A stretch of 64,000 bases of DNA from Gimesia fumaroli (GCF_007754425.1 NZ_CP037452.1:620001-684000), one strand, 5' to 3'. Positions 7,708 through 17,022 are shown, numbered from the stretch's first letter. Made by a program: numbers and translations. The notes: generated by a model not told the origin, from the letters alone.

Positions 7708-9078
7708 TTATTCCATTTCCCGAATGCGAAGATAACGCCATTGGACATTCCCTGTTGTCGAGTCAGGAACGCTGAGGGCAAAATCCCCATTCAACTGTGA
7801 ACAATCTTCCTTCTTCAGAGAATAGATTCCCCATCCATTCAATTCCACGTTCAGCTGAGATTGACTGACTTTGAGCCTCAGCTCATTCCATTCGTTGGGC
7901 ACGAATGCATGCTGCGCAAGACGTTTTGAACTCGCCAACCATTTTTGTTCTGGATATTCTAAGACTCCTCCGCTTCCCTGTTCAGCTGTCACAATATCCA
8001 TTTTCAGAAAACCAGACTCATTTGTTTTGAGGCCTTTAAAATACTGTAAACTGCAGCCGTTCCCCTGGTTCACTTTAAACTGAAGATGCAGCTCATAGTT
8101 TTGGAATTCGTTCAGATATCGGGCGGGTGGACTTGGGGCCGAATGGGTTCCCTGAAAATCAAGCGTCGCTTGCGAAGATATTGTCCAAGTCGGATCGTTG
8201 ATCTGCCATCGGGGAGATTCAGCATCAGGCGAAATCACCTCAAAGGGCCGTTCTGTTTGATTTTTGGATCGATTCTGCTGCAGTAACCAGCTAAGAAATG
8301 CTGTGTTCCTCGTGGCATAATCCCAGGCATTATGTTTCCACCATTGAGTAGACAGTGTACCGTCTAATTCTGTGAAACGTGGACTGTATCCACTCGCCAA
8401 TAATTTCGGATACAGTTGACGGTATCGATCTCCTGAAAGTGGATCATCACCGCGGACATAGAAGTTCCAGACTGCCGTATTTGAAGACACGACCTGCTTG
8501 ATCAATTTTGGGGCGCATGAAGCAGAGAGAGGACAGACAGCCGCAAAGCGATCCGGGTATTGATCAGCGATATCCCAACATTGGTTAGCACCCATTGAAA
8601 TTCCGGTGACTGAGATGCGATCTGGATCGATGTTATATTCGCTTATGGTAAAATCGATCATCTGCATGACACGCTGGAAGTACTGATCCTGAGTGTTATC
8701 TTGAAAGGAAGGAGCGTATTGCGGAAAGAGAACAACGAAGGGAAAATGTCGTTTTGACTCCCAGATGGCAGGACCTATACCTGCCAGTAAGGGTTTTGTC
8801 CCATCGGTTCCTTTTTCACCTGCTCCATGCAGGAATACGATCAACGGGGGCTTTTCATTCACTTTTAATTGATGGGGGACATAGACCGCATAGTTATGCA
8901 TTACGCCCTGTTTATCAATAAATTCACGGCTGACAAAGCCCTGCTTTGACCTATTCTGAATCCGCTCCCAATGTTGAACACACCAGTTTTTTTCAGACGG
9001 GATCATTAAAAGAATCCCTGCGTTGGCTGATGCAATCAGAGTGAGAAGTAATAGTAGAATGCCAACTCTTTTCGCCAT
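7708..9078 (-). CDS. Exported esterase with DUF1080/laminin-like C-terminal domain
   Basis: 456 residues with an N-terminal signal segment (VGILLLLLTLIASANA). Residues ~55-270 form an alpha/beta-hydrolase of the PHB-depolymerase/feruloyl-esterase type: oxyanion region FLHGAGEKG, nucleophile Ser161 in GISMG, a likely acid near Asp211/212 and His249 in WWKHNAWDYA. The C-terminal ~180 residues resemble DUF1080/3-keto-disaccharide-hydrolase jelly-roll domains (NEFQNYELHLQFKVNQG, FVPNEWNELRLKVSQSQLNVELNG). Probably acts on polysaccharide esters in the periplasm or outside the cell. Middle gene of the minus-strand operon after the DUF1559 gene; its first half is similar to the protein at 10501-11334. 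Confidence 0.8.
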   Translation of the reverse strand: MAKRVGILLLLLTLIASANAGILLMIPSEKNWCVQHWERIQNRSKQGFVSREFIDKQGVMHNYAVYVPHQLKVNEKPPLIVFLHGAGEKGTDGTKPLLAGIGPAIWESKRHFPFVVLFPQYAPSFQDNTQDQYFQRVMQMIDFTISEYNIDPDRISVTGISMGANQCWDIADQYPDRFAAVCPLSASCAPKLIKQVVSSNTAVWNFYVRGDDPLSGDRYRQLYPKLLASGYSPRFTELDGTLSTQWWKHNAWDYATRNTAFLSWLLQQNRSKNQTERPFEVISPDAESPRWQINDPTWTISSQATLDFQGTHSAPSPPARYLNEFQNYELHLQFKVNQGNGCSLQYFKGLKTNESGFLKMDIVTAEQGSGGVLEYPEQKWLASSKRLAQHAFVPNEWNELRLKVSQSQLNVELNGWGIYSLKKEDCSQLNGDFALSVPDSTTGNVQWRYLRIREME

Positions 9079-9159
9079 TCCTTAACCTCAAAGAATGTCA
9101 CTTCTTCAGTACAAATTGTGAAACGATACGAGACCCATACGTTCGACATAAGGAATGCA

Positions 9160-10281
9160 TCAAGGGGCTGTCGTTGCCAGGCTTCCATCACGTGTATGCA
9201 TTGAGTACCAGATTTCGATCGCGACTGAGTTATTAATAAAATGAACCGATGAATCTCCCAGTAGAACAAACACGCCTCCGGCGTGCATACTACGCGCCGT
9301 CGCTTGCGAATTCGATTCAATTGGTGAATTGACATGACAGGGCATCCCCTGAGCCATTAATTCTGAGTCACTAAAAAGTGTATTTTTCAGAGCGCTGCAG
9401 CCCACAACGTCATCAGACCCTGAGTTATTATTATTTGGACCATAGGCATCCTCTCTCTGATCCACAATGCCATGTCGCGCAGTGCCACTGGCGCCGATGA
9501 AGCCCAATGCCCAGGTTCCACGGGGGTCAACGGGATGAATTCCCGCGCGTACTTCTTCCACCATCACGACATTCGATTGGCCTGCCGTAAAGTCTTTCAA
9601 CTGAAATGCTTTGTTGAAACCACCTACTCCGGACCCCCAAAGAGAACTGTTTTTGTTCATCACATCTGGATCATCCAGGAAAAAACCATCATCGCATCCC
9701 GGTTGTATGCCGCGGGCACATCCACGGTCCGGCCCAAAGTTCATTGCGTAATTTCCGCGTGCATATAGATTGTTGGCAGTCCCTGCCAGATAGTCTCGCT
9801 GATGTCGATTTTCAGCCGCGTTTTGCGGATCGCTGGGGCATTTGAGCAAGGAAATTTCAGCGGTCCTGATCTCAGTATTATCAGGATGAGCTACGGGAGC
9901 ATTAAAGTTATATTGGTTATAAAGCGTCGATTGCTCATACTGTGGTAGCATGAGTAGCAGCCAGTTCGCGAATAATCGATCTGGTTCACTGCCAGGAGAA
10001 TTTCCCATTGCCACCCGATCTATAAGACCAATCGGCAGGGCGCCACCTCCCAGCGGTTCACCTGGGGGCCCTCCCCAGATTGCCAGAGGTGGCAATGTCT
10101 GGAACTGTTCATGGTAGTTGTGCAGCGCCAAGCCGATCTGCCTCAGATTATTCTGGCACTGCGTCCTGCGAGCAGCCTGTCTGGAAGCCTGAATCGCCGG
10201 GATTGCTAGCGCAATCAGGATACCGATGACAGCAATTACAACAAGGAGTTCGATTAACGAAAAGCCGTTTCTTCGTTTCAT
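9160..10281 (-). CDS. DUF1559 protein with prepilin-type N-terminus
   Basis: 373 residues. The start has the type IV pilin/pseudopilin cleavage and methylation motif ([19 protein letters not shown]), the hallmark [15 protein letters not shown] segment and the long H-X9-DG-like C-terminal part ending in [15 protein letters not shown]. An AGGAG precedes the ATG. These proteins are present in many copies in planctomycetes and are thought to be exported and assembled on the cell surface through pseudopilin machinery; exact roles are unknown. It is the first gene of a minus-strand group leading into the esterase, LolA-like and GYF_2 genes. Confidence 0.92.
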   Translation of the reverse strand: MKRRNGFSLIELLVVIAVIGILIALAIPAIQASRQAARRTQCQNNLRQIGLALHNYHEQFQTLPPLAIWGGPPGEPLGGGALPIGLIDRVAMGNSPGSEPDRLFANWLLLMLPQYEQSTLYNQYNFNAPVAHPDNTEIRTAEISLLKCPSDPQNAAENRHQRDYLAGTANNLYARGNYAMNFGPDRGCARGIQPGCDDGFFLDDPDVMNKNSSLWGSGVGGFNKAFQLKDFTAGQSNVVMVEEVRAGIHPVDPRGTWALGFIGASGTARHGIVDQREDAYGPNNNNSGSDDVVGCSALKNTLFSDSELMAQGMPCHVNSPIESNSQATARSMHAGGVFVLLGDSSVHFINNSVAIEIWYSMHTRDGSLATTAP

Positions 10282-10500
10282 GAATTACGCTCCTTTTGTA
10301 CGATTATTGTTCAAAAAACACGTTGCCCACTAGTATACTATCACAGATGGTTCTCATGTGCACGACTGTTTTTTACCTCTCAAGAAAGATTCACAGAATA
10401 ATCGTCGACTCTTCTTTTCGCATCAATGTTTAGATATGGGATGATCGGTTTATATGATCAATGGGTGTCTTGCCACCTATAATCTTACACGAGCAGGAAT

Positions 10501-11334
10501 ATGAAAATCTCAAAATTCAATCTGATCTGCTTCCTGATATGGGGCTCTGTGAATCTGATTGCTTTAGGAGCAATCCGGTATCAGGAACGCCAGGTACTCG
10601 ATGAGAAAGGTTTGGACTCCGATGCGGTCTACAACTTCGAAGAATTAAGTTACCCAATACAATTCCCGGTCTACACAACACAAGTCCCCTTTACTGCCAG
10701 ATTGTTAAAACCTCGTGTCGTAGAACGCGATCAAAAATATCCACTGATTGTGTTTTTGCATGGATCAGGAGAACGGGGGTATGATAATGTGAGCCAATTG
10801 AGGTCTCTACCACAGCAGATGGCACAGCCTGATAGGCAAGAGAAATACCCCTGTTATCTGCTGGCACCACAGTGCCCGAAGGAGATGAACTGGTCATCCG
10901 CCATCGTTGCTCCCAATTCGCCACAGGATTCCCGGAATTTGATTGATCTCATTCATCAGATGATTTCGGAGATCTCACAAAAACACGCCATCGATCCACG
11001 GCGGATTTATATCACCGGCTTTTCCATGGGCGGGTACGGCACATGGAGCATGATCGCGCAATACCCAGACTTATTTGCAGCCGCGTCTCCCATTTGCGGA
11101 GGCGGTGACCCCGAGACAGTTTCAAAATTCGTACATCTTCCCCTCTGGGTTGTGCATGGCGATGAAGATCAAGTGGTTCCGGTTTCCGAGTCAAGAAAAA
11201 TGATTGAAGCCCTTAGAGCTCTGGGAGCAAGTCCCCTCTACCATGAATTAGAAGGGGGCAAACACAACTGCTGGAGTCAGACCTATGGTCAATCAAATCA
11301 ATTGCTTGATTGGTTATTTGATCAGAAGCAATAA
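10501..11334 (+). CDS. Alpha/beta-hydrolase (PHB-depolymerase/feruloyl-esterase-like)
   Basis: 277 residues with an N-terminal hydrophobic segment (IWGSVNLIALGAI) that may be a signal peptide or anchor. Catalytic parts are clear: oxyanion FLHGSGERGYDN, nucleophile Ser165 in GFSMGG, Asp213 in HGDEDQVVP, and His245 in EGGKHNCW. It is a shorter relative of the first half of the protein at 7708-9078 and lacks the jelly-roll domain. It is divergent from the DUF1559 gene (219 nt between) and ends at a strong hairpin (11396-11457). Confidence 0.85.
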   Translation: MKISKFNLICFLIWGSVNLIALGAIRYQERQVLDEKGLDSDAVYNFEELSYPIQFPVYTTQVPFTARLLKPRVVERDQKYPLIVFLHGSGERGYDNVSQLRSLPQQMAQPDRQEKYPCYLLAPQCPKEMNWSSAIVAPNSPQDSRNLIDLIHQMISEISQKHAIDPRRIYITGFSMGGYGTWSMIAQYPDLFAAASPICGGGDPETVSKFVHLPLWVVHGDEDQVVPVSESRKMIEALRALGASPLYHELEGGKHNCWSQTYGQSNQLLDWLFDQKQ

Positions 11335-11395
11335 GTATGGGGAGACTTTGTTTGACATCCATCACAGGCTAGGTCGCAACAGAAAAGAGAGTGTG

Positions 11396-11463
11396 ACAGT
11401 GATCTTCCCCTCCCATTTCTGAATCAACTGGTACGGAAAAAGGGGGAAAGTCACTGTTATTTT
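11396..11463 (+). terminator. Terminator after esterase gene
   Basis: A long imperfect stem (11396-11412 with 11441-11457: ACAGTGA...CTTCCCC against GGGGAAAG..TCACTGT) is followed by TATTTTAATT. It lies between two convergent genes, so it may serve both. Confidence 0.65.
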
Positions 11464-11475
11464 AATTCGAAACAC

Positions 11476-13173
11476 TTACTTATTCGCCGAATCGGTTAAG
11501 TGATAAATTAAAATTGAATAACCAATTTTTTTTACAGGTTCGAATTGATCAAGATATTTATATCGTTTTCCCCTTCCATATCTTTGAGTAATACTAATTG
11601 CATACCAGCCGGGAGATGCTTCGGAGGGAGGATGTTTTGCCTGAATTCCCAAATCGTTCATGTTGAGAAAAGTAAAACAATCTGCATAGAACGGTTCCAT
11701 AGCCGGTTGCTGATCACACCATTTTTTCAATTCAAGCAAATCTTGTCCCCAATCAATGTTTGCGTCGAGCAAATGTTTTGCACCTGCTGATGGGCCTCCA
11801 ATTAATTCATTAAAATAAGACATGGAGTGCGGGTATACTGTAAGACTGCTTACAATAGCCCAGGTCATCGAAATATAAATTGTTAGTGAGTATTGAAACT
11901 GCTGCCCACATAACTGAGCAATTTTACTCATCCATATAAAAACAAATGGAAAGCAAGGAAGCGCATAACGTAAGTACTTGGTGAAGCCGGTTTGAGAACT
12001 AATCAATACCAGTATTATGACTGCAGGTAGGATCAGGAATAAGTCATCACGATAGGAAACTTCTGTCAATTTTTTAAGCGTGTAAAAACATGCCAGCAAA
12101 AATAATAACCAGTACCCTAAGGGAACTTTAATTAGGATGGCATAAATATAATAATACCACCACCCCCCCAAACGATGCTCTCCACGAAGGTATGACCATT
12201 TGCCAAGTTCAAAGTCTCTCTTTTGAAGATCGATTCCTAAAACATAATCTTCTGGGACAGGGATTAGAACCTTCTCAAGTATTCCACCTCGAAAGCGATT
12301 TTCTAATCCATGGGTGTTTTCTAAATGGTTTGTATTACCAGTCAGCGTATTACTGATAAAATGGTATTGACCTAATGGTTTAAAAGTACCTCTAAAGCCA
12401 TATCCCAAGTTAACGAAATAGATCCCGATCATTAGTATTATGCTGAGTTGTACCCCCTGATTTATCCATTGTGATTTTGTAACATTTTTTGAGGTGATTT
12501 TTAGGAAAAACCAGTACAACGGCCAATAAATAAACAGAAAGATCCAAAGAGTTTTTGATAAAAGTGCAAGACCTAAAAATACTCCAGAAAAAATAGCATG
12601 AAACCATTCAGGTGTTTTTAACCATTTCCACATAGCATAGCTAGCGATTATTCCCAATGCCGTTGTACCTAGATCAGGCGTAATGGATGCTCCCCATGTG
12701 AGAACATTTGGGGAAAAACACCACATAGTCAGGGCAAGAATTCCGGACTTAGAGCCATATAAGTCTGTTGCCCAACAATAGCAAACGATGCCACCCATTA
12801 TGCTCAATGGAATACAAATCCATCTAGCGATAGAAAATAACCAAAAAGAATGAACGCCATTTAATTTGAAAAAAGCAGAACCGAGAACAAATTCAGAACG
12901 CGCTTGTGGATTGGGAATATATGCTGCCCAATTAGTTTCATGCTTTGAAAGAAAAACCGGTAGAGTGGCAATCACTTTGATGAGCGGAGGATTCACACGA
13001 TATAAGGAAGTGTCTCCAAAATGCCAGAAAGCAAGTCCAGCAACCATGTGTCCCGGTTCATTTAGATTAGGACTGCTTCTAAATGAAATACCTGCGAGTA
13101 AGAACGCATGAATCAATAGTAGCAAGGCGATGAAAATATTCCATCGCCTTGCCTTTATCTTGAAAAGAAACAT
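11476..13173 (-). CDS. GT-C-type membrane glycosyltransferase (ArnT/PMT-like)
   Basis: 565 residues with roughly ten or more hydrophobic helices. The N-terminal loop has the GT-C look: LNEPGHMVAGLAFWHFGD then YRVNPPLIKVIATLP, consistent with an acidic catalytic loop after TM1. A later DANIDWGQDLLELKKW motif is typical of the planctomycete subgroup of polyprenyl-phosphate-sugar-dependent enzymes. It is the last gene of a minus-strand, AT-rich operon (DUF1573, LolA-like, Cys-rich protein). A decayed relative lies at 15945-16320. Likely substrate unknown; glycosylation of an exported protein or lipid is inference. Confidence 0.8.
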   Translation of the reverse strand: MFLFKIKARRWNIFIALLLLIHAFLLAGISFRSSPNLNEPGHMVAGLAFWHFGDTSLYRVNPPLIKVIATLPVFLSKHETNWAAYIPNPQARSEFVLGSAFFKLNGVHSFWLFSIARWICIPLSIMGGIVCYCWATDLYGSKSGILALTMWCFSPNVLTWGASITPDLGTTALGIIASYAMWKWLKTPEWFHAIFSGVFLGLALLSKTLWIFLFIYWPLYWFFLKITSKNVTKSQWINQGVQLSIILMIGIYFVNLGYGFRGTFKPLGQYHFISNTLTGNTNHLENTHGLENRFRGGILEKVLIPVPEDYVLGIDLQKRDFELGKWSYLRGEHRLGGWWYYYIYAILIKVPLGYWLLFLLACFYTLKKLTEVSYRDDLFLILPAVIILVLISSQTGFTKYLRYALPCFPFVFIWMSKIAQLCGQQFQYSLTIYISMTWAIVSSLTVYPHSMSYFNELIGGPSAGAKHLLDANIDWGQDLLELKKWCDQQPAMEPFYADCFTFLNMNDLGIQAKHPPSEASPGWYAISITQRYGRGKRYKYLDQFEPVKKIGYSILIYHLTDSANK

Positions 13174-13196
13174 ATCACTAACGATTCAATAAGAGG

Positions 13197-13619
13197 CTAT
13201 TCAACAAGACAAGCGCCTCCATCTACTGCTTTTAATGCTTTGTTTTGTACAAATGGTCCTGCAGATACGCAGCCAGTCATGCTAGAATTCACTTCATATG
13301 GATATCTTCTGTTACAGTTGTCTTCTACAGTTGACGTTTTACAATTATCAGATGACGTGTTTGGCCCAGCTGTACCACATTTATCGATCTTATCCGGGAC
13401 AATCATGTCTGCGCAGTCGGGAGGTACAGGGTTGGGAAAAGCTGCAACACAGTCGACATTGCTCTGAAAAGGTAGTTTCGTGCAAGGTTCCAGTGCGAGT
13501 ACGTTCTGTAAGGAGTATTGAGTACATATAGCTAATAATAACATGCATGCAATAAAAACAGTTCGATACGAAAAGGCCTTTGAGTCATTTCTTTTTTTAG
13601 AAACATTTTCAAGCATCAT
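13197..13619 (-). CDS. Small secreted cysteine-rich protein
   Basis: 140 residues. A basic N-terminus and hydrophobic segment (TVFIACMLLLAICTQ) form a signal peptide; cleavage near NVLALE is likely. The mature part has eight cysteines (EPC, DCV, DCAD, KCG, NCK, NCN, GCV, ACLVE), enough for four disulfides, and many Pro, Asn and Asp. No known domain is recognised. It lies 23 nt ahead of the glycosyltransferase and 75 nt after the LolA-like gene on the same strand, so it is probably part of the same transcript and could be a substrate or partner of them. Confidence 0.65.
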   Translation of the reverse strand: MMLENVSKKRNDSKAFSYRTVFIACMLLLAICTQYSLQNVLALEPCTKLPFQSNVDCVAAFPNPVPPDCADMIVPDKIDKCGTAGPNTSSDNCKTSTVEDNCNRRYPYEVNSSMTGCVSAGPFVQNKALKAVDGGACLVE

Positions 13620-13694
13620 TCTAATCTCCTTCTTAAGTTTGTGAAAAAAATCCTACATCGAGTATCATTGCTCATTCATAAAAAATTGTGTTTG

Positions 13695-14888
13695 TCACTT
13701 GAACACAAACCTTTTCACTGCCCAAAAAATTAATACGAGACCGACAATTCCATTAAATATGATCAGTATCAACATTGTATAACTTTGAGACTGAGGCACA
13801 TTTTTTCTTTCGGGAAGTGATTTTTTGACAACATCATTTAGAAACACTGGTTGCCATGCCTCAAATTCTTTCTTCGTATTATTCCACTGTTTCGTAAACT
13901 TGCTGTTTTGTGAAATAAAATCGACAACAAACTTGTTTTTGATATTCATGCCGTCCCAGGTAAATAACCTGTCATCTGCTCTTTCCCCCAGCTTGGCATC
14001 AATCAATTTGAAAACTTCCACTTTGATCAATTCATCATTTTTCCATTTATTGGCTTCCAGCTTCAAAGGAAGCCATACTCTTCCATTTGTTTCAGTGGGA
14101 CTTTCATAATCTTTCCACTGAGTTTTAAACTCATTTTTCATGACAACGCCATTCCGTTCTGCATGTGTCTCAATTCTAATTGGCATATTATCAAGGTCGG
14201 GGGCTAACCAATAAGTTACCTTGTAGTCAGTCCCTGTATCTTGCCAGATAATTAGCTTTATCACATTTCTCTGATCAAGATCTTCTTTAGTGATCTCTAT
14301 TTTGCTGGCTTTAGTTAATATCTTGAGGAAATCTTCTAATGAGTTAGAGAGTAACCCATAGTAGCCTGAAGGCAAAATTCCGACTAATCTGGGATCTGTT
14401 GAAAGGGAGTAAATCACTGAGGAATCTTTCGATTTCATAAATTGAACGTCATATCCATCATATTCTTTTCCGGCAGTATTATCTCCAGAAAACAGCAGAT
14501 AACGATCTTTGTCGAAGGCAAATCTGTTTTCACTATTTAACTCAGGGTTTGTCGTCGATTCTTGCTCAAGTTCAACTCGAAAACGATTTTCACGATAGTC
14601 ATACCATCCAGTATAATTTGAAGTGGCGCCGACTTGTTCTGGACGATCTTTCCATTCCTTGATCTCAACGATCCAATCTAACTTTGCTGTCTCAAGCTTT
14701 AATCGATTGTCGTAGATTTCTTTGAAGAGTTTTTCTGCTTGTTCCCGAACCAGATCTTCATCAAACGCATATGAATCATTCGTAAAATGCAATGATAATC
14801 CAAAAATAATTAACAAGACCAATTGCTTGAGTGAATACTCTTTATTGATAAGTCGTGGAATCATAAATTTTTTTCCAATCGTGGGCAA
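13695..14888 (-). CDS. Exported LolA-like protein with C-terminal membrane anchor
   Basis: 397 residues. The signal peptide (LVLLIIFGLSLHFTNDSYA) is followed by a helical stretch rich in Lys/Glu, a beta-rich LolA-like body (NRFRVELEQES, DKDRYLLFSGD, VWLPLKLEANKW) and a C-terminal transmembrane helix (TMLILIIFNGIVGLVLIFWAV). An ATG at about 14864 (MIPRLINKEY) is an alternative start. Same architecture as the protein at 6377-7705 though sequence similarity is weak. It begins 6 nt after the DUF1573 gene ends. Noticeably AT-rich. Confidence 0.55.
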   Translation of the reverse strand: MPTIGKKFMIPRLINKEYSLKQLVLLIIFGLSLHFTNDSYAFDEDLVREQAEKLFKEIYDNRLKLETAKLDWIVEIKEWKDRPEQVGATSNYTGWYDYRENRFRVELEQESTTNPELNSENRFAFDKDRYLLFSGDNTAGKEYDGYDVQFMKSKDSSVIYSLSTDPRLVGILPSGYYGLLSNSLEDFLKILTKASKIEITKEDLDQRNVIKLIIWQDTGTDYKVTYWLAPDLDNMPIRIETHAERNGVVMKNEFKTQWKDYESPTETNGRVWLPLKLEANKWKNDELIKVEVFKLIDAKLGERADDRLFTWDGMNIKNKFVVDFISQNSKFTKQWNNTKKEFEAWQPVFLNDVVKKSLPERKNVPQSQSYTMLILIIFNGIVGLVLIFWAVKRFVFK

Positions 14889-14894
14889 GCTGAT

Positions 14895-15665
14895 TTATAT
14901 TGTGTCCTGAACTTCGATGGGAACTTCGATTGCAGGTTCAGATTTGATGTTCGTTTTTATCCTTAGCTTAAAATCAGTAATTTTGCCCATTCGTTTTACA
15001 TTTGATTTCCATCGATCAGAATCAAAAATGATACGGATCGATCTTGCTCTTGTATTTGACTCAACATCTTTCGCTGATTCAAAGACTTCTTCACAATCAA
15101 AGGCAAAATGATCTATCGAGAGCAGGTCAATCATAAAACCTACTCCATTATGCGAATTTAATTGAATGATTTGTTCAGAGTTGAAACTATCATTTGGAGA
15201 AAAGCTGAGCTTTGTAGGCGTCAAGTAAATAGTTGGCTCTACATCAGCTACTAACTCTATCAACTTTGTTTCTTTTTGGTTTCCTGGCGATACATATTCC
15301 AGCAGTAAGTTCGCTCTTGATTTCCCCCTTTTACCTGAAGAATTGAATTCGATCCTCGGTTGAAATGATTCACCGGGCAGGAAACGATTTGGTACATTTG
15401 ATACTACTGTGCAACCACAAGATGACAAAAGTTTTACGTTTGTGAACGTATCTTTTGAGTAGTTATTTATGTTGACTTCTTCATTTATAATCTCACCCTG
15501 ATTGATTTTGCCAAGATCTAATACAAGCGGGGTTACCTGCAGTCCTTCAGGTTGAGAGGATGTTTTGGTGCCATCTAATTTTGCCGCTAAAATAAAGGCA
15601 CTTCCAAGAAAAATAATTCCTGTTAGTAAGTAGAATACACTTTTTAAGTAACTATTTAGTTTCAT
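14895..15665 (-). CDS. DUF1573-domain exported protein
   Basis: 256 residues with an N-terminal membrane/signal segment (YLLTGIIFLGSAFILAAKL). Residues ~45-140 carry a DUF1573 (ASH/Ig-like) domain with the characteristic SSCGCTVV motif at 81-88 after LVLDLGKINQGEI. A second, diverged Ig-like half follows (~150-256). Such proteins are periplasmic or surface-bound and poorly understood. First gene of the AT-rich minus-strand operon running to 11476. Confidence 0.8.
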   Translation of the reverse strand: MKLNSYLKSVFYLLTGIIFLGSAFILAAKLDGTKTSSQPEGLQVTPLVLDLGKINQGEIINEEVNINNYSKDTFTNVKLLSSCGCTVVSNVPNRFLPGESFQPRIEFNSSGKRGKSRANLLLEYVSPGNQKETKLIELVADVEPTIYLTPTKLSFSPNDSFNSEQIIQLNSHNGVGFMIDLLSIDHFAFDCEEVFESAKDVESNTRARSIRIIFDSDRWKSNVKRMGKITDFKLRIKTNIKSEPAIEVPIEVQDTI

Positions 15666-15944
15666 GGCTAGGTCTTGGTTGCTTACATGTGTGTATGCGA
15701 TTGCTTTGGCAGGACAATATATATAAGCACTGTATTTCTAGAGAAAAACACGAGTGGCCTGATGGTCATGTTCCATGTGGTTGAATATACAGATAAGGTT
15801 GTAAATATCAACACTCATTTCGAGAAATGGACAAACAACGAAGTTCTATATTAATCAAAAATCAATTTAAGTGCATTTGCTAGTTGAGGTTAAAGACATT
15901 TATTATAAATGGATTAAGTACTTACTTTCCCATGTTTTTTTAGA

Positions 15945-16320
15945 CGGAGAATCGACGTCATTATTTGACTATGCGCCAGCATGTTGGGAGTGTAACACCA
16001 GAGCGTTAATGAGAAGATCTCAGCGAACGGGTCGCACAATTCTTTCGTCCAGGGGGGAGCAGATGAGTTCTCCCAGCAACAAAAACGGGATGCAGGCCCA
16101 TCTGGCAATCGTGGAATAACAGATCGAATTTTCGCCGTTCGTAGTAATGAACTGCCTTCCCATGTTAAACACCGAACGGGCACCGGGAGATTCATAAAAA
16201 TGATCTCAAGCGTATTTTGCATCAGAAAATAGAACGGATATGGCAGCCACCATGCGCACCAGTGGATGATTACCTTGAATTTCGAACATTCCAATTGGCT
16301 CAAGGTTGGGGGCAAGGTCA
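15945..16320 (-). pseudogene. Decayed fragment of a GT-C glycosyltransferase
   Basis: Minus-strand translation gives pieces that follow the order of the intact enzyme at 11476-13173: NHPLVRMVAAISVLFSDAKY, then SPGARSVFNMGRQF, TIARWACIPFLLLG, then after a frameshift FSLTLWCYTPNMLAHSQIMT. The matching intact pieces are NPPLIKVIATLPVFLSK, NPQARSEFVLGSAF, SIARWICIPLSIMGG and LALTMWCFSPNVLTWG. There is an in-frame stop (TGA after KYA) and at least one frameshift, and both ends are missing. The fragment abuts an IS3 transposase remnant at 16327. Confidence 0.75.
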
Positions 16321-16326
16321 GTAAAT

Positions 16327-16712
16327 TCATCCCTGGCGCGCCAGAGATGAATTTTTCGCGAACTCCACCGGGGTCTGGTTTCCCAGTGAGCTGTGTGGGC
16401 GGTTTTCGTTATAGTCCAGCCGCCACTGGTCGATTTGTTCCTGAGCGTCTGCCAGGCTTAAAAACCAATGCTGGTTTAAACACTCCTGGCGAACCCGCCC
16501 GTTGAACGATTCAATATACGCAATACGCATTGTCGGTTGGTTTTCCCAGTCGACTGAAATCTAGAGTTACTTTGTTGAAGTAAGCCCACCAGTCCAGACT
16601 CTTCGAAATGAACTCAGGGCCGTTTTATCTACACGGATTGACTGGGGACAGTCTCGAGCCGCTTTGACGCGATCCAGAACTGCCACCACATCATCTCCAG
16701 TCAGTTGTGTTA
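16327..16712 (-). pseudogene. IS3-family transposase (OrfB) fragment, frameshifted
   Basis: Minus-strand pieces read QLTGDDVVAVLDRVKAAR, SIRVD, then in shifted frames GPEF.SKSLDWWAYFNKVTLDF, GKPTDNAY and IESFNGRVRQECLNQHWFLS, ending RPHSSLGNQTPVEFA. This is the C-terminal half of an rve integrase domain as in IS3-type OrfB. Two lesions can be read: extra bases after GTAGATAA, and a 7-bp tandem duplication (GCGTATT) just before YIESF. The N-terminal half and the element ends are missing. Non-functional. Confidence 0.85.
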
Positions 16713-16767
16713 AACAAGTTTTAAAATAGAGCAGCGAGCTCATAGATCATCATGAACTAAAGCATAA

Positions 16768-16950
16768 TTACTCCTTATTCGGAGCTGGAGCAGGTGCCCG
16801 TTTTGGGGCTAGTGCTTTCTTAAGTTCTTTCTTCGGTGCAGGAACAGGAGCTTTCTTGGAAGTTGAATCCTTTTTACGAGTCGCAGGACCTACCAGTTCT
16901 GTGGTAGAGGGTGACCATCCGTCTCTGTCCGCAAGAGGTCTGTTACATCA
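16768..16950 (-). pseudogene. C-terminal fragment of a Lys/Pro/Ala-rich protein
   Basis: On the minus strand about 55 codons read ADRDGWSPSTTELVGPATRK, then a Lys/Ala/Pro-rich tail ending APAPAPNKE before the stop at 16768-16770. The frame is closed by a stop near 16956 and lacks a start. It looks like the orphaned 3' end of a gene whose remainder was lost when the neighbouring transposase fragments arrived. I do not recognise the family. Confidence 0.4.
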
Positions 16951-17017
16951 CTCGGATCGCGGTAGTCAGTTTTGCAGCGAACATTACCAGTGAGCTCTGG
17001 GGGGCAATGGGATTCAA
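16910..17017 (+). pseudogene. Second IS3-type transposase fragment
   Basis: Plus-strand codons from 16937 read GLLHHSDRGSQFCSEHYQ, then a stop (TGA 16991-16993) and AL..NGIQC. HHSDRGSQ is a signature of IS3-family transposases around the second catalytic acidic residue. The strand is opposite to the fragment at 16327-16712, so this is a different insertion. Similarity stops at ~17017, right where the att-like sequence begins. Confidence 0.7.
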
Positions 17018-17022
17018 TGTAT

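Noticed and set aside
15871-16119. 82-codon plus-strand ORF in the debris field
   Set aside because: It is the antisense of the decayed glycosyltransferase fragment.
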